Positions 9,601-17,613 are shown, numbered from the stretch's first letter. The stretch is DNA of 64,000 nucleotides from Lysobacterales bacterium (GCA_017305055.1 JAFKMZ010000011.1:94875-158874), one strand, 5' to 3'. Translations and numbers: made by a program. The notes: generated by a model from the sequence alone, not told the origin.

Positions 9601-9762
9601 GGTTCGCAGATGCAGCAGCCGCTGGCTATCGCGATCATCTCCGGCATGCTGGTGCAGCTGCCGCTGGTGCTGCTGGTGATGCCGGTGTTGTACGCGCTGC
9701 TGCGCCGAGGTCCGGCTGCCCGCGGGTCCGCACCCACCACGCCGCCGTCGGCGCACGTCTGA
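6682..9762 (+). CDS. RND family inner-membrane efflux permease
   Basis: A full-length RND transporter (1026 residues) with the two-fold repeat of one membrane helix, a large periplasmic loop and further helices. TM4 carries the paired aspartates D399-D400 (GLIIDDIIVMLEH) needed for proton coupling in the drug-efflux (HAE-like) branch. The helix preceding the second porter domain gives the conserved GSGFMPHMDEGG motif. Translation starts at a GTG that overlaps the adaptor stop (GTGA). Together with the OMF and MFP it forms a complete pump. Lack of a typical metal motif argues for organic substrates, but this is inference. Confidence 0.92.
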   Translation: MNFSVWIQRHRRSLLFLAFMLALGGVASAFLMPVALFPNVAFPRVQMSIDAGDQPADQMAIQVTTPVEVAVRRVRGVRDVKSTTSRGSAEIEVSFDWGFDMNAALQEINGAAGQVLTQLPAGTQLTTRRMDPTTFPELGYSLRSHTLSPSDLHDLAQYRLRPLLSAITGVAHVDVQGGEVAEFHADVDPGKLRARGLSLAEVTQAVSSAATIQAMGRISDHYKLYLLLADNQPTTLAALGDIVVRASPGGVIRLKDVARLSLSHVPQWIRVNADGQNAVLLQIYQQPGGNSVQIARDVKQKLADYAPQLPAGVHIANWYDQTELVTAAASSVRDAILVGIVLAGLILLVFLRNTRVILIALIVVPSVLAITVLLLSVLGMSFNMMTLGGMAAAVGLIIDDIIVMLEHIMRRVGGGSGEIHERVAAAAWEFTRPLTGSSAATVIIFLPLAFLTGVTGAFFKALSLTMASALIISYLLTWVAVPLLAERFLDRKHLAEPGQGRFTRRMMAGYQSALARGLRRPWLVLVIIVPLLALGGLAYTQVGSGFMPHMDEGGFILDYLSPPGTSLEETDRLLRQVETIIRANPYVDTYSRRTGLQLGGGLTEANNGDFFVRLRNGSRPSTEQVMETVRSQVEKQVPGLDVDVAQLMEDLIGDLVAVPQPIEVQLSGADAATLNATAKRVAARIGKIDGVVSVLDGINPAGDALTIKVDETRAALEGLDPVGVTDQVAAAVDGTVAARMPEGDKVVGVRVRLPDSAHQRIEQIEHLLIRAPDGHVLPLSRVATITQVQGQPEITRINLKRTVSVTGRLSGRSLGAAVADVKRAMNTRGLLPKGVVYQLGGTYQQQQQAFRGLMIVMAAAIALVFTLLLFLYESFRVAIVVLLMPLLAVPAVFVGLWVTGVELNISAMMGMTMIVGIVTELAIFFFSELQQAERGMTLHDALHAAGEHRTRPILMSTLAAILTLLPLALAIGQGSQMQQPLAIAIISGMLVQLPLVLLVMPVLYALLRRGPAARGSAPTTPPSAHV

Positions 9763-9878
9763 ATCCCTGCGCCGGGTATCAGGCGCCGGCGGTCGATGCA
9801 TGCTGCGGCCAAGGAGTCGATGCCGCAGAAGCCGTCGCGTCCGCAGGTCCTTGGCAGGCCTGTTGCTTGGCTCACGGT

Positions 9879-10136
9879 ATGAATGACACCGCCTACGACA
9901 TTTCCCACCTGCTGGCACTCGATTCCGAGTCGCTGGTTGCGGGGCCCTCAGCCAAGGCCGGGCAATTGGCGCCACCGGCGCGGACGGTACCGCGGCAGTT
10001 TACGAAGGTCGAAGTGCAGGATGCGCTGTCGCGCGAATTGATGTGCACCGCGGAAATCCATGAAGCGCTGATCCGGCAATACCTGCGCAGCAAGGACAAG
10101 CCGTTTCAGGACATTCCTGGCGTGGATGGCTCATAG
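9879..10136 (+). CDS. small hypothetical protein downstream of the RND gene
   Basis: An 85-residue reading frame whose codon use (mostly G or C in third positions) resembles its neighbours. It has no signal peptide, membrane segment or recognisable domain. The C-terminal half, with KVEVQDALSRELMCTAEIHEAL, looks helical and charged. I do not recognise a family. The ATG at 9879 has no strong ribosome-binding site, and a TTG at 9867 is an alternative. It lies 116 bases after the RND gene and ahead of a strong terminator. Confidence 0.45.
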   Translation: MNDTAYDISHLLALDSESLVAGPSAKAGQLAPPARTVPRQFTKVEVQDALSRELMCTAEIHEALIRQYLRSKDKPFQDIPGVDGS

Positions 10137-10440
10137 CGGTGCATCGAAGCCAGGTCCTGCCTGGCCTTCGTCCAACCGGATTCGTGATCCAGGCTCCCCG
10201 CGTCACTCTGTGCTGCCGCGGATGGGCCAAAGTTGCCGTTTTGTGACACGGCGCACATTTTGGCAAGCTGGATGGCTGATTGCCGCTGGCTGCGGGGGCA
10301 GAGGCCGCGGTGAAGGGTGGCGAACACGAAAAACCCGGGCTGGCCCGGGTTTTTCGTGTTGCATTGCCGCAGCGCTTGCCGCTGTCGGCTGGTCCCGCCC
10401 GGATCCCTGTCGCGCAGGTACCGGTGTGGCCGTCAGCCGG
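10137..10440. other. 304-base intergenic region holding one terminator
   Basis: Between the small hypothetical gene (+) and the OmpA-like gene (-) I see only the bidirectional terminator at 10323-10360. Open frames here are short and lack codon bias. Confidence 0.6.
10323..10360. terminator. bidirectional intrinsic terminator, 18-bp perfect arms
   Basis: AACACGAAAAACCCGGGC is followed by TG and then the exact reverse complement. The core CCCGGGC stem is flanked by AAAAA on the left and TTTTT on the right, so it gives a hairpin plus U-run in both directions. It sits between convergent genes and should end transcription from both. Confidence 0.92.
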
Positions 10441-11058
10441 TCAGGATGACTGGCCCATGCCGTTGCTGGAGCTGGACGCGCCTGTGGAATCCACCGTCAA
10501 GGCAACACGGCGGTTGTCTGCGCCCTGATCGCGGGTGCCGCCCTTGGTGACCTGGCGATTGGTGTCCTTGCCGTAGCTGACCGCGCGGACCTGGTCGGCG
10601 TTCAGCCCGCTGCTCACCAGGAACTCACGCACCGCGTTGGCGCGCTCCATTCCCAGCTTCTTGTTGTAGCTGCTGGAGCCTGCCGGGTCGGTAAAGCCTT
10701 CCACGGTGATCAGCACGTTCGGGTGGTATTTGCTGATGGTCTGGGCAAAGTCCTGCAGTGCCGGCTTGTCCTGCGCGTTCAGTTCGGCGCTGTCGAACGC
10801 GAAGTGCGCCACGGTGTCGACATTGACGCGCCCCTGCATGGCCGTGATGGCCGCGTCATACTTGGAGAATTGTGATGCCATTTGCTGCTTGATCGCGTCG
10901 ATCTCGCCCTGCTGGGTCTTGAGGGTGTTGCCCTGCTCCTGCACCGTCTGCTGCAGTTGCTGGAAATCGGTCTGCTTCACATACTGCGAGCAGCCAGCCA
11001 GGCCCAGCGCGGCGAAACCTGCCGCCAAGACCGCCATGCGTGTCATTTTCATGTTCAT
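10441..11058 (-). CDS. OmpA-family peptidoglycan-associated lipoprotein
   Basis: A 205-residue lipoprotein with signal peptide and lipobox LGLAGC (Cys23). A Gln-rich coiled coil (about residues 28-70) and a C-terminal OmpA-like peptidoglycan-binding domain follow, with the signature TVEGFTDPAGSSSYNKKLG and ERANAVREFL. It probably tethers the outer membrane to the cell wall. The start is the ATG at 11058 with GGAG six bases upstream; the TTG four codons earlier lies inside that ribosome-binding site. A serine-rich tail ends the protein. The gene has its own terminator at 10323-10360. Confidence 0.9.
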   Translation of the reverse strand: MNMKMTRMAVLAAGFAALGLAGCSQYVKQTDFQQLQQTVQEQGNTLKTQQGEIDAIKQQMASQFSKYDAAITAMQGRVNVDTVAHFAFDSAELNAQDKPALQDFAQTISKYHPNVLITVEGFTDPAGSSSYNKKLGMERANAVREFLVSSGLNADQVRAVSYGKDTNRQVTKGGTRDQGADNRRVALTVDSTGASSSSNGMGQSS

Positions 11059-11324
11059 CGTGCTCTCCAAGCTGTTTGCTCACGTGGCTGACAGCACGGC
11101 GCAAGCGGGAGGATGGAAATCGTCAAGGTGCTGTCGGGTTCGAACCTACCGTATTCGGGCCCTCAGCACACCCCGGGTTTGAACTCCCGTCGTGCCCTCG
11201 TTCAGCTTCGGCGAACTGTACGCGGGAGCACGTGGCCTGGCTGTGCAGGTGATGTGCAGACAGTGTGAAGGGTACCCAGGCGTTTGACGTGCGCGCCCGT
11301 GCGGCACACGCATGGGTGCGCGCC

Positions 11325-13115
11325 TCAGTCGATGTCGGGCAGGCTGTCCACCCCGGCCTCGATGGCTGCCTGATGGCCGAGGCAACGCGGCAGGATGCGC
11401 GTGAAGTAGAAGCGCGCCGTGTCGCGTTTGGCCTTCCGGAACGCAGCGGCCTGTCCACCCGACTCGGCGGCCGCCACGCTGCGCGCCCACAGGTAGGCCA
11501 GGGTGAGATAGCCGGAGTAGTAGAGGTAGTCGACGGCGGCGGCGCCGACTTCCTCGGCGTTGGCCTGGGCCCGTGCCGCCAGGCTGGTGGTGAGGCCCAC
11601 CCATTTCGTGCTCATGTCGGCGAGCACGGTGGTGAAGGCTGCGAGCTGCGGGTCGTCCTGGTGGCGGGCGCAGAAAGCGCCGATCTCGCCGACCAGGCGC
11701 TTGAACCCGGCGCCCTGCAGCTTCAGGATCTTGCGCCCCAGCAGATCCTCGGCCTGGATGCCGGTGGTGCCTTCGTACAAGGTGATGATGCGTGCGTCGC
11801 GCACGAATTGCTCCATGCCGTTCTCGGCGATGTAGCCGTGACCGCCGTAGATCTGCAGAGCTTCCTTGGTGGATTCCTGGGCCAGCTCGGTGGCCAGCGC
11901 CTTGGCGATGGGGATGAGGAACGCCACCAGGTCGCCAGCGGCCTGACGCGCCGCCTCGTCTTCGGCGCGCGCCTCGATGTCCCGCTGCAGCGCCGTATAC
12001 AACACCAGCACGCGCGAGCCTTCCACAAACGCGCGCTGGGTCAGCAGCATGCGTCGTACGTCCGGTTGCGCCAGCAGGTTGTCGGCCGGCAGGTCGGGGA
12101 AGCGTGGGCCGGATGCCGCCCGCGACTGCAGGCGTTCGCGTGCATAGGTGAGGCTGTTTTGCCATGCCCGTTCGGACAGCGCCAGGCCCTGTACGCCGAC
12201 CGAGAGCCGCGCCGCATTCATCATGGTGAACATGGCCGCCAGACCCTTGTGCGGTCGGCTGATCATGTAGCCCACTGCGCCGTCGAAATTCATCACGCAG
12301 GTCGAGCAGGCATGGATGCCCATCTTGTGTTCGATGGCGCCGGCGGTGACCGGGTTGCGTTCGCCCAGGCTGCCGTCGGCATTCACCTTGAACTTGGGCA
12401 CGATGAACATGGAGATGCCGGCGCTGCCAGGCGGTGCATCGGGCAGGCGGGCCAGTACCAGGTGGACGATGTTTTCCGTCAGGTCGTGCTCACCGGCACT
12501 GATGAAGATCTTGGTGCCGCTTAGCCGGTAGCTGGCGTGGCCTTCGGCGTCGGGACCGGCGGGATCGGCCCGGGTCTTGAGCAGGCCGAGGTCCGAGCCG
12601 GCCTGCGGCTCGGTCAGGCACATGGTGCCGGTCCAGCGGCCCTCGATGATGGGGCGCATGAAGCGTTCGCGCTGCCACTCCTCGCCATGCATTTCCAGTG
12701 CGTGCGTGGCGCCTTCGGAAAGCAGCGGATAGAGGCTCCAGGCGAGATTGCCCGACTGGAAGATTTCCGTTGTGGCGATGCCGAGTACCAGGGGCAGGGC
12801 CTGGCCACCATAGCGCTCCGGATTGGTCAGGCTGGTCCAGCCGCCCTCGGCGAACTGGGCGAAGGCGTGCTTGAAGCCGCGCGGGGTGGTGACGGTGTGG
12901 GTCTGCGGGTCGAAATGGCAGCCCTCGGCATCTGCCGGGGCATTGGTCGGCGCCAGAACCTGTTCGCTGAGTTGTGCGGCGCCTTCCAGCACCGCGTCGA
13001 AAATGCCGCGCGTATGCTCCTCGCCTCCGCGCAAGCCGTGCAGGATCTGGTCTGCGCCAAGTACATCGAACAGGACGAAGCGCAGGTCGTCGAGTGGGGC
13101 GGTGTAGGCAGTCAT
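11325..13115 (-). CDS. acyl-CoA dehydrogenase, long (about 600-residue) type
   Basis: This FAD-dependent acyl-CoA dehydrogenase (596 residues) belongs to the long subgroup with an extra C-terminal domain, which includes fatty-acyl and DmdC-like 3-methylmercaptopropionyl-CoA dehydrogenases. The N-terminal helical domain contains ERYGGQALP, the middle beta domain has CLTEPQAGSDLG, and the C-terminal helical domain has YGGHGYIAENGMEQ. The catalytic base is probably Glu448 in LYEGTTGIQAEDLLGRK. It would introduce the alpha-beta double bond in fatty-acid oxidation. Automatic pipelines often call such proteins DmdC, but nothing here supports sulfur chemistry. It lies 40 bases downstream of a small lipoprotein gene on the same strand. 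Confidence 0.92.
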   Translation of the reverse strand: MTAYTAPLDDLRFVLFDVLGADQILHGLRGGEEHTRGIFDAVLEGAAQLSEQVLAPTNAPADAEGCHFDPQTHTVTTPRGFKHAFAQFAEGGWTSLTNPERYGGQALPLVLGIATTEIFQSGNLAWSLYPLLSEGATHALEMHGEEWQRERFMRPIIEGRWTGTMCLTEPQAGSDLGLLKTRADPAGPDAEGHASYRLSGTKIFISAGEHDLTENIVHLVLARLPDAPPGSAGISMFIVPKFKVNADGSLGERNPVTAGAIEHKMGIHACSTCVMNFDGAVGYMISRPHKGLAAMFTMMNAARLSVGVQGLALSERAWQNSLTYARERLQSRAASGPRFPDLPADNLLAQPDVRRMLLTQRAFVEGSRVLVLYTALQRDIEARAEDEAARQAAGDLVAFLIPIAKALATELAQESTKEALQIYGGHGYIAENGMEQFVRDARIITLYEGTTGIQAEDLLGRKILKLQGAGFKRLVGEIGAFCARHQDDPQLAAFTTVLADMSTKWVGLTTSLAARAQANAEEVGAAAVDYLYYSGYLTLAYLWARSVAAAESGGQAAAFRKAKRDTARFYFTRILPRCLGHQAAIEAGVDSLPDID

Positions 13116-13155
13116 GCGGCGTTCTCCGGATAACGAGGGAGCCCGGCCAACGAGC

Positions 13156-13638
13156 TCAGCGATAGGTGTTGGCGATACCCGGCACCGGCGACAGCCAGTC
13201 GGTGCCGTGGAAAGGGAAATCCTGCGGCTTCTTGGCCTGTTCGGGCGTAGCCGTCACGCTGCCGCTTATCTGGTATTCCAACGCGCCGGCGCTGCCCTTG
13301 GCCGCGATTGCCTGCAAGGCCTGCGACATGTTCGCGGTGGGCAACACGACCAGGCTGATGACGTCGCCGGCCAGCTCCGGTATCGAGCGCTTGAACGTGG
13401 CGTGCAGCCGTACCGGGATCTCTTTGCCGATGCGCAGTTGTCCGCTGAGCGCGGTGAAATCCATCCCGGCATAGCTGTTGTTCTGGATGCGCAAGGTGAG
13501 TTGCCACTGCCCATCCGGCTGCACCATGAGCTGCTGGATGCTCACCTGCGGTGGAAATACACTCTTGCGCGGCGGCCCACAACCCAGGATCGCGCCGCCC
13601 AGGAGCACCAGCAGCAGGCATTGCAGCAGTCGTCGCAT
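13156..13638 (-). CDS. small lipoprotein, LEA14-like fold suspected
   Basis: A 160-residue protein with a clear signal peptide and the lipobox GAILGC, so it is an envelope lipoprotein. The mature part is mainly beta, with LTLRIQNNSY and the LSGQLRIG segment, which recalls the LEA type 2 (desiccation-related) immunoglobulin-like fold. No catalytic residues are apparent. The ATG at 13638 is preferred over an in-frame TTG two codons earlier. It is transcribed with the acyl-CoA dehydrogenase and is divergent from the PhzF gene. Confidence 0.62.
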   Translation of the reverse strand: MRRLLQCLLLVLLGGAILGCGPPRKSVFPPQVSIQQLMVQPDGQWQLTLRIQNNSYAGMDFTALSGQLRIGKEIPVRLHATFKRSIPELAGDVISLVVLPTANMSQALQAIAAKGSAGALEYQISGSVTATPEQAKKPQDFPFHGTDWLSPVPGIANTYR

Positions 13639-13769
13639 GGCCAAGTCTCGAGCAATGCATCGATACTAGCCGAGGCGGCCACGCACTGTCATATGGACGC
13701 CGCCATGCTCGTGGCGGCCAGCGGTAGCCTGGATGACTCGGGGCGAGTCCTGTCGATTGGGAGTTGGCG

Positions 13770-14660
13770 ATGTCTTTGCAGTTGCCCTGGTTGCAGCTGG
13801 ACGTGTTTTCGGACCGCCTGTTTGCCGGCAATCCGCTGGCGGTGGTGCTGGATGCCGGGACCCTGGATGCGGTGCAGATGCAGCGCGTCGCACGCTGGAC
13901 GAATCTTTCCGAGACCGCGTTTCTGCTGCCGGTGACCGATCCGGCGGCGGACTATCACGTGCGCATCTTCACTCCGCGCCAGGAGCTGCCGTATGCGGGT
14001 CACCCCAGCGTCGGTGCCGCGTATGCCGCGCTGGATGCCGGCATGGTCGGTGCCGGCAAATCCCGCCTGGTGCAGCAGTGTGCCGCCGGCTTGCTGCCGG
14101 TGCAGGTCGAGGGCACGGGCGCAGCGTGCATCATCCACGTGCAGGCGCCTGCTGCGCGGCTGCGCGAACATGACACCACCGCCATGCAGCGTCTGGCCGC
14201 GTCCCTGGGCGCGCCGCTCGAGCCGGGCCGCTGGCGCGAGGTGGACAACGGGCCGCGCTGGCTGGTCTGCGACCTGGGCCAGGCGGCCGTGGTGCGGGCG
14301 CTGCATCCCGACATGGCGGCGTTGGCGGCACTGAGTATGGACTGGTCGGTGATCGGTGCCTGTGTCTTCGGCCGTGAGCCGGAGGGCGCGGTGGCGATGG
14401 CGGTGCGCGCGTTCTGCCCGGCCGACGGCATCCCCGAGGATCCGGTGACCGGCAGCGCGAATGCGGCGATCGCCGCCTACCTGCAGGCCACCGGTGGCCT
14501 GGGCCTTTATGGCCGGCAGTGGCGGGCGAGCCAGGGCCGCGAGGTCGGTCGCGATGGCTACCTGGAGGTGCGTGTCGACGGGGACGGCGGCGCGATCAGC
14601 GTGGGTGGCGCCTGCTGCATCGGTGTGCGTGGCATGTTGCGGCTCGACGCAGCTTCCTGA
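13770..14660 (+). CDS. PhzF family isomerase
   Basis: A 296-residue PhzF-type protein with the two-fold diaminopimelate-epimerase-like fold. Seen are the N-terminal DVFSDRLFAGNPLAVV, the putative acid/base Glu48 in NLSETAFLLP, RIFTPRQELPYAGHPS, and the C-terminal EDPVTGSANAA motif. PhzF itself isomerises a phenazine precursor, but most homologues have unknown substrates and no other phenazine genes occur here. The start is the ATG at 13770 with GGGAG six bases upstream. It is monocistronic and is followed by a 149-base gap before the molybdenum-hydroxylase genes. Confidence 0.88.
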   Translation: MSLQLPWLQLDVFSDRLFAGNPLAVVLDAGTLDAVQMQRVARWTNLSETAFLLPVTDPAADYHVRIFTPRQELPYAGHPSVGAAYAALDAGMVGAGKSRLVQQCAAGLLPVQVEGTGAACIIHVQAPAARLREHDTTAMQRLAASLGAPLEPGRWREVDNGPRWLVCDLGQAAVVRALHPDMAALAALSMDWSVIGACVFGREPEGAVAMAVRAFCPADGIPEDPVTGSANAAIAAYLQATGGLGLYGRQWRASQGREVGRDGYLEVRVDGDGGAISVGGACCIGVRGMLRLDAAS

Positions 14661-14809
14661 GCGATTGCGGAGCGGCCGCGGCCCACGCCGGCGTCGCCGG
14701 ACGTGGCCATGGTCGCGGCATCGGCGTGCCACCGCCGTTCAGCCGCGCCTATACCTTGCACGGCAGGTGCAATGCGACAATGTGCGCAGAGTTTCCGGAG
14801 GAGACACGC

Positions 14810-15346
14810 ATGCTGGCCGCGCAAGCACAGGTCCTGCCGATTGCACCAGAGGACACGATCGTCCCCGACAAGGTGCGCGCGGCCATCGACGTGCTGATCA
14901 ACGGCGAGCATTTCCGCCACACCGGCGACCCGAAGCTGCCCCTGCTCTGGTACCTGCGTGATGTGCTGCGCCTGACCGGCACCAAGATTGCCGGCGAGCT
15001 GGCCAGCAGCGGCGCCGACCTGGTGCTCGTGGCTGGCAAACCCGTTCCTGCCGCGGGTGTGACCATCGAGCAGCTGGCCGGGCGCGAGGTACTCACCGTG
15101 GAAGGCCTGGCGGCCAACGACGGCACCCTGCATCCGCTGCAACAGGCCTTCATCGACGAGGACGCGATCGGCTGCGGCTATTGCACGCCGGGGTGGCTGA
15201 TCTCCGGTGTCGCCCTGCTCCAGCGCAAGCCGCAACCCACCGACGACGACATCGACCAGTTGCCGAACGTATGCCGTTGTGGCTGCCAGACGCGCGTGCG
15301 CCGCGCGATCAAGCGTGCCGCCGCGGGCAAGGCCAACGTGGCATGA
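14810..15346 (+). CDS. IorA-type iron-sulfur subunit lacking the N-terminal cluster
   Basis: A 178-residue homologue of the small subunit of isoquinoline 1-oxidoreductase-type molybdenum hydroxylases. The C-terminal half keeps the helical [2Fe-2S] domain that contacts the molybdenum cofactor: CGYC (Cys122, Cys125) and CRC (Cys155, Cys157). The N-terminal half still has the ferredoxin-like scaffold (LLWYLRDVLRLTGTK) but contains no cysteine before residue 122. The usual CGxxxCGAC ligands are replaced by the stretch AGELASSGAD, so the surface cluster that normally passes electrons outward cannot form. It also has about 25 extra N-terminal residues. The ATG at 14810 has GGAGGAG upstream. The stop overlaps the start of the large subunit (ATGA). 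Confidence 0.85.
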   Translation: MLAAQAQVLPIAPEDTIVPDKVRAAIDVLINGEHFRHTGDPKLPLLWYLRDVLRLTGTKIAGELASSGADLVLVAGKPVPAAGVTIEQLAGREVLTVEGLAANDGTLHPLQQAFIDEDAIGCGYCTPGWLISGVALLQRKPQPTDDDIDQLPNVCRCGCQTRVRRAIKRAAAGKANVA

Positions 15347-17613
15347 GCGTGGTGGATGGACCGCTGCCGTATCTGCGCCTGTCACGCCGGCGCTTCCTGC
15401 AGGTGCTGGCCGGTGGCGCCGGCGTGCTGATGGTCGGCATCGGCCAGGCGCGTGCCGATGCGCCGCCGCTGCCTCCCGGCCTGCTCGGCGACAACTTCCA
15501 TGCCCTCGGTGCCTACGTGCGCATCGATGCCGAGGGCAACGTGCTGATCGGTGCGCGCGATCCGGATACCGGCACCGGTGTGGCCACCTCCCTGCCGCTG
15601 ATCATTGCCGAGGAGATGGATGCCGACTGGAACCGCGTCAGCGTGGTGCCGCTGGGCCTGGACGTCAGCGACGCCAACGGCCAGCCGCGCTGGACGTATG
15701 GCCGCCAGCTTGGCGGCACCGGTACCTCGATTCCCGCGGCGTGGGCCGACCTGCGCCCGGTCGGCGCGCTGGTGCGCTGGATGCTGCTGCAGGCGGCAGC
15801 GACCCGGTTGGGCGTGAAGGCCGAGCGCCTGCGTTGCGAATCGGGGACGGTCATTGCGCCGGACGGCCGCCGCGTCACCTATGGCAGCCTGGCCGGCGCC
15901 GCGAGCGATGTGGCCTTGCCCGGCCAGGTGCCGCCGCTCAAGTCGCCACAGCAGTATCGACTGATCGGCCGCGATGCCGGGGATGTCGATGCCCGCGCCA
16001 TGGTGACCGGCCAGCTGCGCTTTGCCATCGACGAGCGTCCGGGTGATTTCCTGGTAGCCGTGCTGGCTCAATGCCCCTGGCCTGACGGCACGCTGGCCGA
16101 ACTCGACAGCAAGGAGGCGCTGGCCGTCGACGGCGTGGCCAAGGTGCTCCGTATCACCCCCGAGCCCGGCCTGCCCTGGGGCAGCACGGCAATCGCGCCA
16201 GCCGTCGCCGTGCTGGCCACGAGCACCTGGTCTGCGCTGCAGGGCCGGAGCAAGCTCAAGCTGACGTGGCACCCTGGCCCCAGCGCCAGCGAGGACAGCG
16301 GGGTGCTGGAGCAGCAGGCGTCCAAGCTGCTGGACGGCCAAACCGATCCGACCATGCGCGTGCGCAACGACGGCGACGTGGACGCCGCCGGCAAGCACGC
16401 CGCGCGCCGCTTCGATGCCACCTACTTCCAGCCTTGGCTGGCACACGCCACCGCCGAGCCGATGAACTGCATCGTGCGCCTGGACAAGGACCAGGCCCAG
16501 CTCGTGGTCCCGACACAGGCGCCGCAGCAGGCCTGGTCGGTGGTGCGGCGCCTGACCGGCCTGGCACCGGCGCAGATCGACATCCAGGTGCCACGCGTGG
16601 GCGGTGGCTACGGACGCCGCCTGGATCACGACTACGTGGCCGAGGCGGTGATGCTGGCCAAGGCGGTCGACAAGACCGTGTGCCTGTGGTGGTCGCGCGA
16701 GCAGGACCTGGCCCACGACTACTACCAGCCCGGTTGCGTGCACCGGCTGGAGGCGATCGTCGACCGCAAGCGCGACGTGATTGCCTGGACCCAGCGCATG
16801 GCCAGCGCTTCGGCCACGGCGCGCCGCGGGGTTCCCGACGCCCGCCTGTGGGCCTCCGAGCTGCGTGCCACGCAGATGCCTGCCGCGCTGGTCCCCAACT
16901 ACCGCAGCGACTGGTATGCGCTCTCCAGCGCCGTGCCGCGTGGGCCCATGCGCGGCGCGCCCGACGTGGCCAACGCCTTCGTGGTGGAGAGCTTCATCGA
17001 CGAGATCGCGCACCAGCTGCGCGAGAATCCATTGGCGTTCAAGCAGCGCCTGCTGGGCGAGCCGCGCCAGCTGCCGCTGGGCGACGGCAGCACGCTCGAC
17101 ATCGGCCGCCTGCGCAACGTGCTGGAGCTGGTTGCCGAGCGCATCGGCTGGAAGGACTGGCTGCACAGCGTGAATGGGCTCGGGCTTGCCTGCTGGCATC
17201 TCGGTGGCGCCTACGTGGCGCACGCAGTGGAGGTGGCCGTGGATGGCGAGCGTTTGGTCATTCAGCGCGTGGTCTGCGCGGTGGACGTCGGCCGTGTCAT
17301 CAACCGATTGGGATTGGCCGACCAGGTCGCCGGCGCGACGCTCGATGCGATGTCCAACGCCTTGAACCTGGCGATCACCTTCAAGGGCGGGCGCATCCAG
17401 CAGCAGACCCTGGCCGACTACCCGCTGGCCAGCATGGCGCAGCTGCCCAATGACGTCGAGGTCATCACCGTCCCGGGCGACCGTCCACCAACGGGGGCGA
17501 GCTTCCTCGCCATGCCGAGCGCGGCGCCGGCCCTGGCCAACGCAGTGTTCCGCGCCAGCGCCGTGCGCGTGCGCCGCCTGCCGCTGCTGGCGGAATGGGA
17601 GCGCTTGCGCTAG
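15343..17613 (+). CDS. IorB-type molybdopterin subunit, Tat-exported, catalytic Glu replaced
   Basis: A 756-residue large subunit of the xanthine-oxidase superfamily, IorB branch. A twin-arginine signal (LSRRRFLQVL, about residues 12-25) predicts export of the folded complex to the periplasm. Cofactor-binding motifs include RVGGGYGRR (residues 418-426) and RGPMRGAPDVANAF. Near the C-terminus the family motif GVGEPGVPP, which carries the catalytic glutamate, is replaced by GASFLAMPS, with Phe721 at the Glu position. The flanking APALANA is intact, so the alignment is firm. Activity as a normal hydroxylase is doubtful. No cytochrome, FAD subunit or XdhC-type maturation factor is adjacent. The gene is coupled to its small subunit. 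Confidence 0.86.
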   Translation: MSVVDGPLPYLRLSRRRFLQVLAGGAGVLMVGIGQARADAPPLPPGLLGDNFHALGAYVRIDAEGNVLIGARDPDTGTGVATSLPLIIAEEMDADWNRVSVVPLGLDVSDANGQPRWTYGRQLGGTGTSIPAAWADLRPVGALVRWMLLQAAATRLGVKAERLRCESGTVIAPDGRRVTYGSLAGAASDVALPGQVPPLKSPQQYRLIGRDAGDVDARAMVTGQLRFAIDERPGDFLVAVLAQCPWPDGTLAELDSKEALAVDGVAKVLRITPEPGLPWGSTAIAPAVAVLATSTWSALQGRSKLKLTWHPGPSASEDSGVLEQQASKLLDGQTDPTMRVRNDGDVDAAGKHAARRFDATYFQPWLAHATAEPMNCIVRLDKDQAQLVVPTQAPQQAWSVVRRLTGLAPAQIDIQVPRVGGGYGRRLDHDYVAEAVMLAKAVDKTVCLWWSREQDLAHDYYQPGCVHRLEAIVDRKRDVIAWTQRMASASATARRGVPDARLWASELRATQMPAALVPNYRSDWYALSSAVPRGPMRGAPDVANAFVVESFIDEIAHQLRENPLAFKQRLLGEPRQLPLGDGSTLDIGRLRNVLELVAERIGWKDWLHSVNGLGLACWHLGGAYVAHAVEVAVDGERLVIQRVVCAVDVGRVINRLGLADQVAGATLDAMSNALNLAITFKGGRIQQQTLADYPLASMAQLPNDVEVITVPGDRPPTGASFLAMPSAAPALANAVFRASAVRVRRLPLLAEWERLR

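Noticed and set aside
6562-9975. 1137-codon open frame antisense to the first RND permease
   Set aside because: It is rich in His, Arg, Gln and Asp without domain pattern, and it mirrors the codon bias of a certain gene on the other strand. Very high G+C makes such antisense frames common.
11120-11210. a tRNA gene on either strand
   Set aside because: Only T-arm-like words are present. I could not pair an acceptor stem, D-arm and anticodon arm.
11123-11458. minus-strand frame of 111 codons ending in VGSNPTAP
   Set aside because: It is the kind of spurious peptide read from tRNA-like T-arm sequence and overlaps the acyl-CoA dehydrogenase end; no codon support.
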